A stretch of 64,000 bases of DNA, taken from Neurospora tetrasperma FGSC 2508 (lineage: Eukaryota > Ascomycota > Sordariomycetes > Sordariales > Sordariaceae). The position numbers were made by a program, and so were the translations under genes. The DNA lies in assembly GCF_000213175.1 (NCBI RefSeq), contig NW_009799104.1, forward strand, positions 2,049,724-2,113,723, read 5' to 3'. Below the pieces are notes generated by a model, which had not been told where the DNA came from, ran no database searches, and saw only the letters and a list, made by a program, of their open reading frames with translations. Shown here piece by piece: positions 1 to 11,989 of this stretch; within the stretch, counting starts at the first letter, position 1; each line of letters opens with the position of its first letter.

Positions 1-1554
1 CCAGGCTGTCTGGGTCACTTACAAGTATACCTACCCTGACGAGTCTTAAGAACACTCAGGCAACACACGTTTTAGCCGTTCACAGCTTCGTATGCCCCAA
101 GTCAACCACCGCTGCCTACGTACCTTAGTACCCAATTGATCTCTGAGCCCTTCGGCCCTCTCTACACTAAACTTCTGTTGTACCCCCACCGCAGACTGAA
201 CAAGAGACGGGAGCACGGGAGGGCTGACGGCGGGAGCTGGAGTCACGGTGGTCAACCGGTGGGTATCTCATGTGCATCCACTTCCCCAGGCAAAAGGTAC
301 AGTACCAAGCAGCCAATTGTACATGCAGACCTGCAGGACAGAAAAGTGACCATGGATAAGCGCAAGGGTCGGTTGCAATTGAGGATGGTGAGAGGAGTCG
401 CTAAGTGGGTTGCGTTTTTTAGTGGATTTTGTTGAGTGGATCAGCCTCCGATGGAGTCATTGTGGGAATGCAACCGCAAAGCCTGTGCCCCCGCCGCCGA
501 CAGCGGGCGCAGCAACCTACCACAAACACACACTGCCGCCCCGAGAGTGAGGAATTGAGACAGTGAGATCGGAACCATCCGTACTTGTAGTATTTATCAT
601 CCAACAACCAACCCTCTTGGATCTCTTAGTACCTACCTATATAATTCAAACCAATTGGCAATCCTCCCCGTTCGCCCGACCTGGACCCCGCGCAACTGAT
701 GCCTGCTTGTGCCACCTCCCGTTGTGGTCGTCGTCGTCTTCTTCTTCCCATCAAAAACCTTTCAACAACTCGACAAAATTGATTGAAAAAAAAAAAGGGC
801 CCGTCCATCCTTCACGCCATCGCTGTCGCTCTGCATCTGTGCATAGGTACAATTTGCTCAGCTCTTTTTTTTTTCCCAAGCAGCCAGACAGACGCACACA
901 CCCAACGCGCTGGTTGTCCACGAGATTCCAGAATTTCTCCTTGCTCCTTTCACACACTTCCTAGTCTGCTTTCAAATCGATTCAAAGTTCAGACTATCCG
1001 CCCTCCACCCAACTCTCGCGCTCGTCCTCCCTAGTCAGATCAATTCGGCTACAATACCTGACACATCCGAGCCGGCAGCTATCTACAACTACCTACCTTA
1101 AATATACCCTCGAATCCTACTTCGCTGGAAGAACTGTGACCTCTCGAACAGTGCAGTCCGAAATTGGAATACACACCAAGACGTATCTTAGTATTTCCGA
1201 ACACCTTACCGACCTATCCGGCTTTCGGCAACTGCCTTCTCACATCACCACATCCACCTTGACCCGGTCAACTTCGTCAAACAAGATCCGCCGTCGCCGC
1301 TTATACAACATCTGGGACACCCCGCATTGTGGCCCCTCCCAGCACACTCTGCGCTCTGGCCGCTGGACCATCTCGCATCGCATCCACGGCAAGCCGCCTT
1401 GAGCGACCGATTCCACCCCAGCTGCGTCACCCGTCTCCCGGGACGCATTACTTTGCGACACCCGACCCTGCCGGTACCTAGTATCGCAACATCTACACTG
1501 ACCTAGTCCAACGCCAAAGGACATCTACAGACATCACAATACAACAAGCCAACC
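1..1554. other. Intergenic and 5' leader of the NMNAT gene
   Basis: No supported gene. From about 560 onward the top strand becomes pyrimidine-rich with short A and T runs (788-797, 866-875) and ACCTACCT-type motifs, which is usual for Neurospora promoters and long 5' leaders. The open frames here begin at non-ATG codons or have no conserved motif. The NMNAT start codon follows at 1555. Confidence 0.5.
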
Positions 1555-2857
1555 ATGTCTTCCCAAACTTCAACGGGCATGGCGACCCCCGTCACCTATC
1601 CTCCTCCCGAGCAAGCCTCGACTGGCAACACCATGGTGCCTTATACCTTCCCCCAGGCCAAGCTGAAGCTCCAACAAACGCAGCCTGGGAGGACACCTTT
1701 GGTTCTCGTGGCTTGCGGCTCTTTCTCCCGTAAGTACTCAAATGCAATACAGTATCTTGGCAAAAAGGACTCCATTAACACTTCCCCTCTTCCTCTGCAG
1801 CCATCACATTCCTCCACCTTCGCATGTTCGAAATGGCCTCCGACTTTGTCCGATTCAATACCAACTTCGAAGTCTGCGGCGGCTACCTCTCCCCCGTCAG
1901 CGACGCCTACAAGAAGGCTGGCCTAGCTCCCGGTCATCACCGTGTTGAGATGTGCTCCCGCGCCGTCGAACATTCTTCCTGGCTAATGGTCGACCCCTTC
2001 GAGACGGTCAACTGCGACGAAAACGGCGAGCCCGCTTACGTTCCCACGGCGCGGGTGCTTCGACACTTCGACCACGAGATCAACACCGTACTGGGTGGCA
2101 TTGAGGGCACCGATGGTGTGCGGAGGAAGGCAAAGATTGCGCTTCTTGCTGGCGCAGATTTGGTCATGTCAATGGGTATGAACGCCTTCCCTTTCACACG
2201 CCACCAACGTTGTATTGAAGGATATTGCCGTGTATCATTGCACAATAAGCTGACTCACTGTACAGGAGAGCCCGGGCTTTGGTCGCCGGTTGACTTGGGA
2301 GTCATTCTCGGGGAGTACGGCGCTTTCATCATTGAGCGCTCGGGAACCGATATCGACGAGGCGCTTGCTACGCTGAGGCAGTACGAAGACAACATTTGGG
2401 TTATCAGCCAAGTGATACAGAATGACATCAGGTTCGTCGATCCCGTTGGGATGGGACCCTTAGGGGACCCTTGTACCACCACACCATCGGGTAAAGCTAG
2501 TGGCAAAGTGACTGACACGCACAACTTGTCTTACCGCAACATTTAGCTCCACCAAAGTCCGTCTCTTCTTGAAGAAGGATCTGAGCGTGCGATATCTTAT
2601 CCCTGATCCTGTTGTCGAGGTATGTCATTATCGTGTTACCCTCCTATCAGGCAGTGTGGCGGAATTTCGACCCTAACATGGCATACAATTAGTACATTGA
2701 AGAGCACGGCTTGTTTCAAGATGAACAGTCTAGCAAGAAGAAGAACAATGACACCTCATCAACAGGAGGAAAGGACAAGGAGAAGGAGAAGCCAACGACC
2801 GCCGATGGGACAAGTACCCCTTCAAGCTCGACCGAGGAAACGACACAACAGAGCTAG
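1555..2857 (+). CDS. Nicotinamide/nicotinate mononucleotide adenylyltransferase (NMNAT)
   Basis: Exons 1555-1729, 1801-2175, 2266-2431, 2547-2619 and 2693-2857 give a 317-residue protein. Each join restores a conserved motif: the nucleotide-binding GSFSPIT-x3-HLR loop spans intron 1, SMGEPGLWS spans intron 2, and the C-terminal ISSTKVR substrate motif spans intron 3. These are the signature motifs of eukaryotic NMNATs (yeast Nma1/Nma2), which join NMN or NaMN with ATP to form NAD(+) or deamido-NAD. A variable Pro/Thr/Gln-rich stretch of about 40 residues precedes the catalytic fold, and a Lys/Ser-rich tail follows it. The ATG at 1555 is preceded by CAACC and is the first ATG in frame. It is convergent with the next gene. 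Family assignment is firm; substrate preference cannot be read from sequence. Confidence 0.95.
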
Positions 2858-4046
2858 AAGCTCAAGAGCTGGTCTTCTACACACCGATATGAAAGGCTTC
2901 CCTGCGCTTAAAGTCGCACCTTCAGTCAGCGTGGCAGCTTCAGGCACCTGAGTTCACGGAGGATGAACTACTCTTTTTTTTTTTTTTTTTGGAAATGACG
3001 AGAATCGCCTTTTAGAGAGAGGAGTAGAAGAGCGAGATCATTGATCTTGGGGCAGGAAAGATTTGAGGCGCGGAGAAAGCGGGTAAATGGCGTTTACGGT
3101 GTTTTGGCTTTTTCATTTGACTATATTTTTTTCTCTAACTCGGGCTATGAATGAACACGAACACGATGGTTCAGGTCATGGATGGAATGGTGTTCTTTCA
3201 TTATAGGTGGAAGAGCCTGGCGGGTGGAAGGGGGTTTTTCTTGATTGTTGGCTGATTCGAGCCATTTTGGTTACGCGCGTGCTGAGCGAGATATGGATGG
3301 TGAGATTTAGGATAGGAGGTTTTTGTTCGCATCGATCATCATCATCACATCACTCTTCATTGTCGCTTAGCTCAGTGCCGCGATTCGCTCGCTGCTACTC
3401 TTTATGCTTTGAGGTGACGAGGACAATTTGTTTTCTGAAGGCGCCGTCATGATCTGCTGACTCTTTTATACAATCTTGTCGAGGCACTTGGATTGGGACA
3501 CCACCCCTCCCCAGTCTGCCCTTGTTCTTCAAATCAATTGCGCGTTGAAAAGCGTTCAGAACGATACCCTTCAACACGTCGCCGGAACCAGTCAGCCAGC
3601 CCGCCAGTTATCTTGTTGATTCTGTTATAGAGATACTCGAGCGAGTGAGAGAGGTAGCCGGGCAATTATTTCACGATACCCATTTCTTTCCCCTTTTCCT
3701 CCTTCTCAAGTTTAGGAAATTAAAAGGTGCAAATGTCATGTATCTCGACTCTCTGAGCAGACACACATTTGGAATAACTAGGGAGTAAGTAGTTATGATT
3801 CATTTGGCCTGTCGTTTGGTGATAAACAATCGCTGTTTGGACAATCACCCACTCGTGCTTCACAAGAGAGGAGTGAAGAGAGAAGTGAAGAGAGGAGTGA
3901 AGAGAGGAGTGAAGAGAGGAGTGAAGAGAGGAGTGAAGAGAGGAGTGAAACCGAATCTGTCCAATGCAGGTAAGGTGATTGTTAAACTTCACTGTTCAAG
4001 ATCTCCCACGTACATAACATCCAAGTGCTGGCTACAGTGTTCACAA
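2858..4046. other. Intergenic 3' flank with T17 run
   Basis: Stretch between two convergent genes. It contains a run of 17 T at 2974-2990 just after the NMNAT stop, and the 12-bp minisatellite listed separately. No gene is supported. Confidence 0.5.
3865..3950. repeat. 12-bp minisatellite (AGAGGAGTGAAG), about 7 copies
   Basis: Direct reading shows consecutive AGAGGAGTGAAG units, with one unit carrying a G-to-A change (AGAGAAGTGAAG). Because the unit is a multiple of three it stays open on both strands and would read VKRG repeats, but no conserved coding sequence surrounds it, so I treat it as a non-coding tandem repeat. Confidence 0.85.
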
Positions 4047-4048
4047 TA

Positions 4049-4297
4049 CCGTAGAAACTCGGGCAATTGGCAAAACCAAATCCCTCTTTGAGCGCCCGAC
4101 AGTAAGCACAGGAAGCAGCATACTCCTGTACATATGTCCGCTCAGTTAGTGAAGGCTCTACAAAACTAGCCAACGCTATCCTGCCTGCGTTCCAAAGTAC
4201 AGGCTCGGACTCGAGCTCTACAGATCATGCTGTACTATGCCCCAAAAAACCTCTTTTTGCGGCATTTTGGTTTTGCCAATTGCCCGAGTTTCTACGG
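4049..4297. mobile_element. MITE-like element with 32-bp perfect terminal inverted repeats and TA flanks
   Basis: Bases 4049-4080 (starting CCGTAGAAACTCGGG) are exactly the reverse complement of 4266-4297. Both ends are flanked by TA (4047-4048 and 4298-4299), the target duplication of Tc1/mariner-superfamily transposons. The 249 bp element has no coding capacity. It shows no RIP, which fits the established observation that very short repeats escape RIP. It sits about 100 bp past the stop of the convergent minus-strand gene. The end sequence resembles the termini of the larger transposon at 48430-58724. Whether other copies exist in the genome is unknown from this window. Confidence 0.75.
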
Positions 4298-4393
4298 TAT
4301 GCATTCGTATCCGGAAATGGGTAGAGGTAAAAAGCATGCATTATTGCCGACTTGATGGACGGATGGAGGTGCATCAACTTTACGCAAATGCAT

Positions 4394-6457
4394 TCAGCCT
4401 TGTGCAACTCCCGCCCTCTTACTTTCTCCATCTCCAGAAGACTGCTCGTTTGTTTTCATCGGCTCGCCTGCCCCACTGCCACTACCTCCTGCAATCTCTC
4501 CCGATGAGCCGTCAGCCTGCTGATGTGACTGCCTTTTCGAATTTGGTCGTTGCGCTTCTGCTTCTGTGTCAACCATCTCGGCATCTTCGTCTCCCCCCTC
4601 CTCATCTTCATCATTATCCCCTTCCTCGTCCTCTTCGCCCTCCTCATGACCATCACCAGCCTCCTCCTCGTCACTCGCAGGGTCTCTGCCATTGTCTCTA
4701 TCCCTCATGGCTTGGGCCGTTGTGTTTGGCTGCTGCTGCTGCTGCTGAGGGCGCGATGGAGCTGCGTTTGACGAGGTTGAAGGATTCTTCGTGGCATAAA
4801 TAGCCGCTATCGCTGAGTTGTACAACATTAGCGGATTGCGCGAAGAGGGGCCGCCACCAGGCACAGACGTAGATTGAGGAAATTGAGGTTCAGAGACAGG
4901 CTGGTGTTGTTGCTGCTGCGGTGCCTGGGCCGGCGCCGGTGCCGGTGGCGGTGGGCCTTGCCGTCCAGATTGCACCACCTTTTTCCAGCGGTCAATTGCC
5001 TCCTTGCAAACGGTGTTGAGGTCATGATGACGATGACCATGTTCCAGCCCGACGCCAGATATTTTATGAACGACTATCAGCTCGGACATGTAGTCGATCA
5101 GCTTCTTCTCGATGGGGAGTGTGGCGGGGGTTTGCAGCTTGTACTCGCGCGGCTGCTGCAGCACGTTAAGATGTTCGATCTGCAGCTTGAGGTTGTTGTT
5201 TTCCTGCCGGACGCGGTGCTGTTCCTCCTTCAGGGTGTTGACATCCTTTTGCTTGCGGGCCACGCTGCGCGCCAACTCGAGCTGCCACATCTTCTCGCGG
5301 TCGAACTGGCTCGAGGCTTCCCAGACGCCAAAGGTCTTCTTCAGGTGCTCTGAGACGGCCTTTTCAAGGGTCTTGTTGATGGTTTCGGAGCGCCGGATGG
5401 CTTCCTTGATGTCGACATTGACGAAGTTGACGGGCGGCGGGTAGCTGAGGTCCTCATTGACGGCGGTGGTGGCGGCTCTGCAGTTGATGTGCCATTTATT
5501 GAACTGTTCTTGGAAGTGGTTCTGGAGGGCTTTGAACTGATCCCAGCCGGGCGGCTGGAGGGACCAGGAGGTGGAGGTTGGGTAGAAAGTGGAGGAGAAT
5601 ATGGTGGGTGGTGGTTCGAGGCATTGGAGGACGAGTGCAGGGAAATCCAGAGCCAGAGGGTCAAAGTCAAAGGGCATCGTATGCAGATCGACATGTAGCC
5701 TTCGAAATTGGAGTTAGCAACTCACATCGGACTACTGTGTATAACTGACAACTTACTTAGCAGCCCTCCAGGAGCAGATCATCTCACGCAGGGCAAGCTC
5801 GGCAGCTCTCGCTGTATCCTGGGCATCCTGAATCAGTTGCCTCGGATCAGGTTGGTGATGCAGAGGCTGTTGGCCAGAAGAAGACGTATGAGGTGGCGGT
5901 GGTGGCGGTACAGGGGCCAGCGACCTCGAGCCATCTGGGAGAGCCTGCCTCTCTTCAAGATGTGAAGGAACGCCGTTGCTTCTTTGGGATAAGTCAATAA
6001 CCCCGGTGGCCTCCCAAGGGGTGTTGAAGGGGAAATTCCTCCCAAACGGCGTGCTCACACTTCTCCGTTTGCTGTGGGTGGCAGCGGGAGTTCCAGCGAG
6101 CATAGGGGTCGGAGCCGGAGATTGGACGACATCGGAGGGTGCAGGACTGATGCCATCCTTAGAGGGTGCTCCCGATGGTGTTGCACTGCCGGCAGCAGAT
6201 GCTGAGGCATCTCGTCGTCTACAGGTACCCTTGGTTCTCCTCCTAGTTATCGTGCCGCGAAGACGTCTAATAGCCGTGACATCGTGAATGCCGTCAGGCT
6301 TTTTGGGATTATTAGGTCTGATGTAGAGGTCGAGATGGCGGCCAAGGGAGGATGAAGTGAATGGTTGGCCGCACCAAGGGCACTTTTTGTCCTTGACGTG
6401 CTTTGGCGTGTTTGGGTTTGACTCAACCGAGAGAGCTGGTGTTTCTGTCCCGGCCAT
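4394..6457 (-). CDS. Conserved fungal protein: N-terminal CPWCGQ zinc-finger-like motif, coiled coil, acidic tail
   Basis: Exon 1 is 5757-6457 and exon 2 is 4394-5699; the 57-bp intron has a GTAAGT donor, a GCTAAC branch site and an AG acceptor. The predicted protein has 668 residues. Near the N terminus (about 25-75) is KKCPWCGQPF followed by SSSLGRHLDLYI and an Arg-rich RRLRGTITRRR, a block I recognise as shared by uncharacterised proteins of filamentous ascomycetes. It looks like a CxxC...H metal site. Then come a Ser/Pro/Ala-rich linker with a polyproline run, a helical region with a probable coiled coil (about 330-415), a polyQ tract, and a strongly acidic stretch (about 570-620). There is no signal peptide or membrane segment. 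The basic, acidic and finger segments suggest a nuclear or chromatin role, but that is inference; the function is unknown. Confidence 0.88.
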
Positions 6458-6481
6458 TGTGTCCGTGAGGCAATCCCGGGC

Positions 6482-6516
6482 TGGTGCCGGTGCCGGTGCC
6501 GGTGCCGGTGCCGGTT
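6482..6516. repeat. GGTGCC hexanucleotide repeat in 5' leader
   Basis: About five and a half tandem GGTGCC units lie just upstream of the minus-strand start codon at 6457, in its presumed 5' leader. Confidence 0.85.
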
Positions 6517-9148
6517 CCAGAGATGCGGAGTTTCTTCCGGAACGCTAACTGAGATACCGAGCCCCGAAATCTCGGGTCCCAGACTCGAAATGAAAGAGCT
6601 TCAACTACGGTAACAATGGGGCTGTCCCGCGACGCGCAATTGGGACTGCGCAGTATTGGTGGAGAGGAGCGCTTTGTTGCTTGAGAAATCCGGTCTATCG
6701 GATGTGGATCCCCGGACCTTACCACTCGGGTTCGGAAACAGTTAACGGCGCTCTTGTGAAAATTGTATTTCGCTGTCTCGGAGCGAAGGGCAAAGCTCCT
6801 CAATTGGAATCACCGGATAGATGCGCGGTATGTAGTTAGTGATTCGTCGGGTCGATATGAGATGAACGTTCGGCATACAAGTACGCGCAACGTAACAACG
6901 GCTGGGGAAGTTGAGATGAAGACCCAAGTGGTTGTCTTGTCGAGGGTTGAGGACGGGAACTGCCTCGCTGAGGTCTCATCAGATACTGTTGCTGCGTTAA
7001 GAGACTCAGACCTAGCTGGGTGAGTATGTCAAAGTTGCAAGGTGATGTGAGTATTTCCAGACAATGGGTCCCAACTGACTTTGAACACGGAAATGGAAAA
7101 CTTGACAAGTTCGAGATATCGCGTCCAATTCACGAGCGGCCCAGGACCCCAGACCCGCCGTGAACCCTTTCCGTTTCATTCTTTTCTAGTCTTTCCGCAC
7201 AGTATAGGGGGTACCGTACACTATAAGCCGACAAGGACTCATGAACTATGCATCAACAGGGGGTAGCGGTAACATTTTCTGTACGCAGCTCATGTCTCGG
7301 CTTGGCATTACTTTACACCTTTTCCCATTTCAAGCTTAATTGACTATCCAATGATCAAGTAGGTGCCCTGAGTACATAGTGTAGAGGTAGTTATCTTTTC
7401 AGTATAAAGACCATGCTAGTGCTCGCTCACTCAGATCGACACATACTCTTCTATTTCATGGGATATACTTGTAGTCTCAACTTCTTCGGAAACCTCAGGA
7501 ATAGGATCGTACCTTTCTGATCCAGGACCGGGGCGGGATGGTATCTGCATGTGAGAAATTGCATATGCGTAAAAGATGCATCGCCAAATTTGCACTTGTT
7601 TCGACTAAGACACCAAGATCCATGGACACAGCTGCCATCTCATACTAGTTGTCTAGAGGTCGGAAAATTGATGTATAGTTCCAGTACTCTGGTTTGTTTA
7701 CGCCATCGATCACGGCTTTGTCCCATCTCCTCGCTCAGTCGAGCATGAGCCATCCGAGCCGCGCTGTAATATCCAAACTATGTATAGTGGACAAGATATC
7801 TGATGGGCCCCTTTCCTATTGCTGTGTCTACTTGTACGCAAGGTTCTGTGTGGAGATGCTGTCAACTCTCTCGTCCATCTGCGATACAATCAATTGTAAA
7901 AGTGTGAACCCGACTCTTTATATTTAGCACCACACATAGCTTGACAATGACTGGTTCCATTAGGCACAACGAAAGGGTCCTATGTGAGTTGTGTTCCATC
8001 ACATGCAGCTGGTTGTGCCTTTTGTCATGTAGTGCATTCTACCATCTGCTCGGCGGAGAAAGAGAAAACATAACATTGCAGCTTCTGAGAGTTAATCTGA
8101 TGTTGTGATTGCTTTGTTTTTGGTGCGCCATGCGACGGATGTCTGGTTTTGATTGCAAGGATAAGTACTGTGTGTTGAGAGTCCTCAAAACAATACTTTA
8201 TCCGAGAGCCCTGATGTTCGATGAGGTTACCCAGCTTGCAAAGTAGTAGTAGAGCTTCCGTCGCCTCTACCCTATCCGAATTGTACTATAGCTGGATGCC
8301 GGTTTGGAAAGAGCCGCTGCACAGAAAATGACCGTCAATAATTCCGCTTGTTCGTTTGACGTCACCAAAGGGGCGTTGTCTGATTGTAAGCCATATGATG
8401 TGCACGGCACTTTCTTTCCACTTCGCTGAGCAAACGGAACTGAATTCCCAAGATGATTTCAATTGACCGACTTTGAGAATTTTCTTTCAGCTGAGGTTTT
8501 GTTCGTCCTTCATCATCTTTCTCTCTCTCGTTCAGAACATGATCATGTATGTATCGGATCACATTACTCTGCATAGGTTACTACTATCAGGTCGGCAAAT
8601 GATCTGGTGAGTCTATCCAACTTCTCTCACGCGAGGTCACGTGCAACACACGAGCCGAGCCACACTTCGCTGGGACCCAGCCTCACTGCCACTCCCCACT
8701 TCTTCGCGTCGGCGCGGCGGGCAATGGAACGAACAAGCACTTGCTGCAGCCAGCTCTATCACTTTTAATGCAGGCCTGGAACTGAATTCCAGTACGTAGC
8801 GCACTGAATCTGGACCGGTCGGATCTTCCCCGTTCGCGAACCACCTACTAGATAGTGCACAGCATCGACCGGGAACTACCTACCTCCACCGTCGTCCATA
8901 CGGATTCTATCTCTACAGTTCTCAGCTCAGCCTCATCTTACTACTTATAAGTCTCGCGTTCACAGTCGTACCTCTTGTGAGTCGATAACGAGACTACCGG
9001 CGCATCGATATACCGTCAACCACCGAGAACGAATTCGCGTCGCGCGCCCTGTCACGCATCGTGGTTGACTGCAACGCCCCCCGTTCCGACTACAGCGCAA
9101 CACTTCGTCGCACCACTTCAACCGCAATCTTCACACCAGCTCATAAAA
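6517..9148. other. Divergent intergenic region upstream of hpo
   Basis: About 2.6 kb between the minus-strand finger protein and hpo. No open frame shows a conserved motif. A palindromic CACGTG core lies near 8637, and from about 8860 the top strand turns pyrimidine-rich (ACCTACCTCC), consistent with the hpo promoter and 5' leader. Confidence 0.5.
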
Positions 9149-10132
9149 ATGCCCTACGATCCATCGGCTCTCAGCGACGAGGAGGCCGCCTCCGATGTCG
9201 AGCTCGACACTCGCTCGGCTACCTCGAGCAGCAAGAAACAGTCTCGCGACAAAAAGTCCGTCAAGTACACAATTCCAGAGCCCGAGGACTTTGAGGACGA
9301 GGAACAAAACGGAGACGGCGCCGATGAGGGCGGTGAGGATGACGAGGAAGGTGACGAGGAGGAAGAGGACGTCTACGTCGTCGAGAAAATCCTCGACCAT
9401 ATGCTTAACGACGATGTACGCTACACTGCCGCATCCAAAGTCATCCAGCACGCGGTACTAACGCGCAACTGCAGAACGAACCACTCTTCCTCGTGAAGTG
9501 GGAGGGTTACGAGAAAAAGTCCGACCAGACCTGGGAGCCCGAGGACACTTTGATGTAGGGATCGCGAATTCTTTGAATCTTGACTCGTTCTGTTTTGCTA
9601 ATATCGCATTGCTCATCACAGAGAGGGCGCGTCAGAGAGGCTCAAGGAGTACTTTACCAAGATTGGCGGTCGAGAGAAGATTTTCGAAGCTTCCGCTGCG
9701 GCGCAGAAGACCAAGAAGCGTGGCCGGCCTTCTTCAAACTCTGGCACTCCCCAAGCAAGCAGCAACAAACGGTCGAGGAAGAACGGCGACCACCCCCTCA
9801 ACTCTGAGGAGCCCCAGACCGCCAAGAACGCTGCCTGGAAGCCCCCAGCGGGAAGCTGGGAAGAGCATATTGCTCAACTCGATGCCTGCGAAGATGAGGA
9901 CACACACAAGCTCATGGTTTATCTGACGTGGAAAAATGGCCACAAGACCCAGCACACAACTGACGTCATCTACAAGAGGTGCCCCCAAAAGGTATGTTCT
10001 GCCTATTCCTGTGTATGTCTTGGAGTCCTGGCTGATATTGTTTACTAGATGCTTCAATTTTATGAGCGACACGTGAGGATCATCAAGAGGGACCCCGACT
10101 CCGAGGATCGCGAGGGCAGCGTCTCGCAATAG
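9149..10132 (+). CDS. hpo: Heterochromatin protein 1 (HPO)
   Basis: Exons 9149-9415, 9475-9554, 9622-9991 and 10049-10132 encode 266 residues, which agrees with my memory of Neurospora HPO. The start is the ATG of MPYDPSALSDEEA. An acidic stretch precedes the chromodomain, whose aromatic-cage elements are visible as VYVVEKILDH, FLVKWEGY and TWEPEDTL. A basic hinge (KTKKRGRPSS...NKRSRKN) follows, then the chromoshadow domain with WEEHIAQLDACE, LMVYLTWKNG and ENV-like QFYERHVRII. HP1 binds H3K9me3 through the chromodomain and dimerises through the chromoshadow domain. In Neurospora it links H3K9 methylation to DNA methylation of RIP-mutated DNA. A block of exactly such DNA lies 38 kb away in this window. 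Confidence 0.97.
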
Positions 10133-11864
10133 AAGACCGAGGTAGCACTTCTCGAACAACTCGCGTCAGAACTCCCTCCTGCTCGGCGCAGAAGCGACCG
10201 CCATGCACAGAAATGACACCGCTACGTTCATCCTTCTTCGGTTAAGGTCACCCAAATGGAGCCGCATATCAACCCTTCTGACCCGCGAAGAGGTCGCTGG
10301 ATGGTCACCCTGATGGTCGGGCCCCGGAACTGGCCATGATCGGCTCGAGTTGTCTACTGCTCAGCTGGCCGCGAAGGCATTGATTTGCCTGTACCTTTCG
10401 GCTGCGCGTTGAAGGGCTTTCTATTTGTGACTTGAGTCTCGACACGCTTTCTTCAGAAACGTGTGAATTGTTCAGTTTAAGTTTGTTTCTCAGCAAGATT
10501 TCAATCGGCTTGGGTCTGTAGTCTTTTCCTTCTCTTTTGGTTTTAACGCGTGCCAGGAGGATGGGGGTTTGAAATATCATGCTGGAAATGAAAGTTGGCT
10601 CGAGAAGAGTCCCTGAGCCTTGCGGCTCTCTATCATTAGAGCGAATCCGGCACAGCACTTCTCGGCGTGTTTTTCCATCTTCAGAATTTCAATTGAAGGA
10701 GTGGCGGATCCAAAAGGCCTGTATCATTGCATTTAACGAGGGAGTGCAGTTGAGTATCCATTCGAGGCATAGCAATATTTGGGTGCGGCGTTCAAGGAAA
10801 ATACCTGTCCCGTTTCTGAGCTTCTGTTTGAAGAGGCAGTGCCTCCTACTTAGGACATTCTCAAGGGGCGCAGAGAACACTTTTCCTCCTACAGAACTCA
10901 ACATCTAGAAGTCATAGATGTACTGTTTAGCATATTTGAGTCACCAGCTCACAAGTAATTCAACATCACGGGGATAGTTCCATCACACAGTTTTTGCCTT
11001 GAAAACCAACACGAACTTTGCACATGAAGATGCTCCCTCCCATCAGTTCCAGTACAGGGGTAACAGCTCCAAGTGCCTGACCTTATGTAATGTAGCTTTC
11101 CATGTCCAGCTGGTTTCTAAATGCGGACGGATGAGTGGCTCCAGCCCAGCCAGCCCAACTGCACCCCTGTCCATCTCAACGTCGCCAACCGGGGGACGCG
11201 CCCTATAATGAAGGTCAAACTTGGCGGGGTCCGCAAGGTACGACGCTCCAATGTTTACCAGCCTTCTTCTTTTTCCGCCCTGAGACCACTTACGATGCGC
11301 CTTCGGGCAGGTCTTTTACCTACGAAATGCTTGTAAGCAAATGGTAAAGAAGGTGGCGGGGTGAATTGGGCAGATCTGACTATTTTATGCTCGCCCGCCC
11401 ACCGCCCACTTACCACGCGCTGCCCTGCTTGCCTCCGTTGGATCTGAAATGCGACTGTGATGCTATACCGCTTTTCCTGGTCTTGTTGTCTGCGATTCCG
11501 AAATTGCTTTGTATTCTACTTTCTCCATTCCGACAAACAGGTCTCCAAAGACAACTGGGTTGAGAGAGAAAGAGAACGGCAAAGGTAGAGAGAGGTCGAC
11601 TCGGAATCCGCAGAGGACGACGACTAAAGCTATACCGCCCATCACAGATCACGGAGTTTCATGTCAACAAACCACCTGCATTAGCCAACATCGGTTACGG
11701 AGAACAGCTTCTTGAGCGCCAAAGCGGTCTGGAACGAAGAACGCCTAAAAAGTTCAAAGTATAAAGCTCGGCGATCTGGATTGTTCTGTCAGACGCTGCC
11801 CTATAACCACAATCTCCAATTCTCGTTATCTTAAGACGAACACATAGCGACGTATGCTTCTTGG
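10133..11864. other. Intergenic, no gene supported
   Basis: About 1.7 kb downstream of hpo. Open frames here have no recognisable motifs and no acceptable splice structure. Confidence 0.45.
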
Positions 11865-11989
11865 GTGAGTTTGCGCGAATCCGATCCCAAGGGGCCATAT
11901 AATCCCCCATCACTCGATGGCTTTTCCAACACAGACACACAGATATGAAGAGAGGGCTAGAACTCCAGGAAGCTAACATGATGTAATAG
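11865..11989 (+). other. Probable 5'-UTR intron of the small membrane protein gene
   Basis: GTGAGT donor at 11865, GCTAAC branch site at 11972-11977 and TAG acceptor at 11989, a spacing normal for Neurospora introns. It lies about 210 bp upstream of the start codon at 12198. Read by eye only; there are no transcript data. Confidence 0.5.

Noticed and set aside
1136-1402. 88-codon open frame upstream of NMNAT as an upstream gene
   Set aside because: Begins with GTG, not ATG, and lies in the pyrimidine-rich leader without conserved features.
3795-4091. Open frame with VKRG repeats
   Set aside because: Openness comes from the 12-bp minisatellite; it runs into the MITE terminus and has no conserved flank.
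10579-10908. 109-residue plus-strand open frame downstream of hpo
   Set aside because: No recognisable motif, unremarkable composition and no splice or leader evidence.
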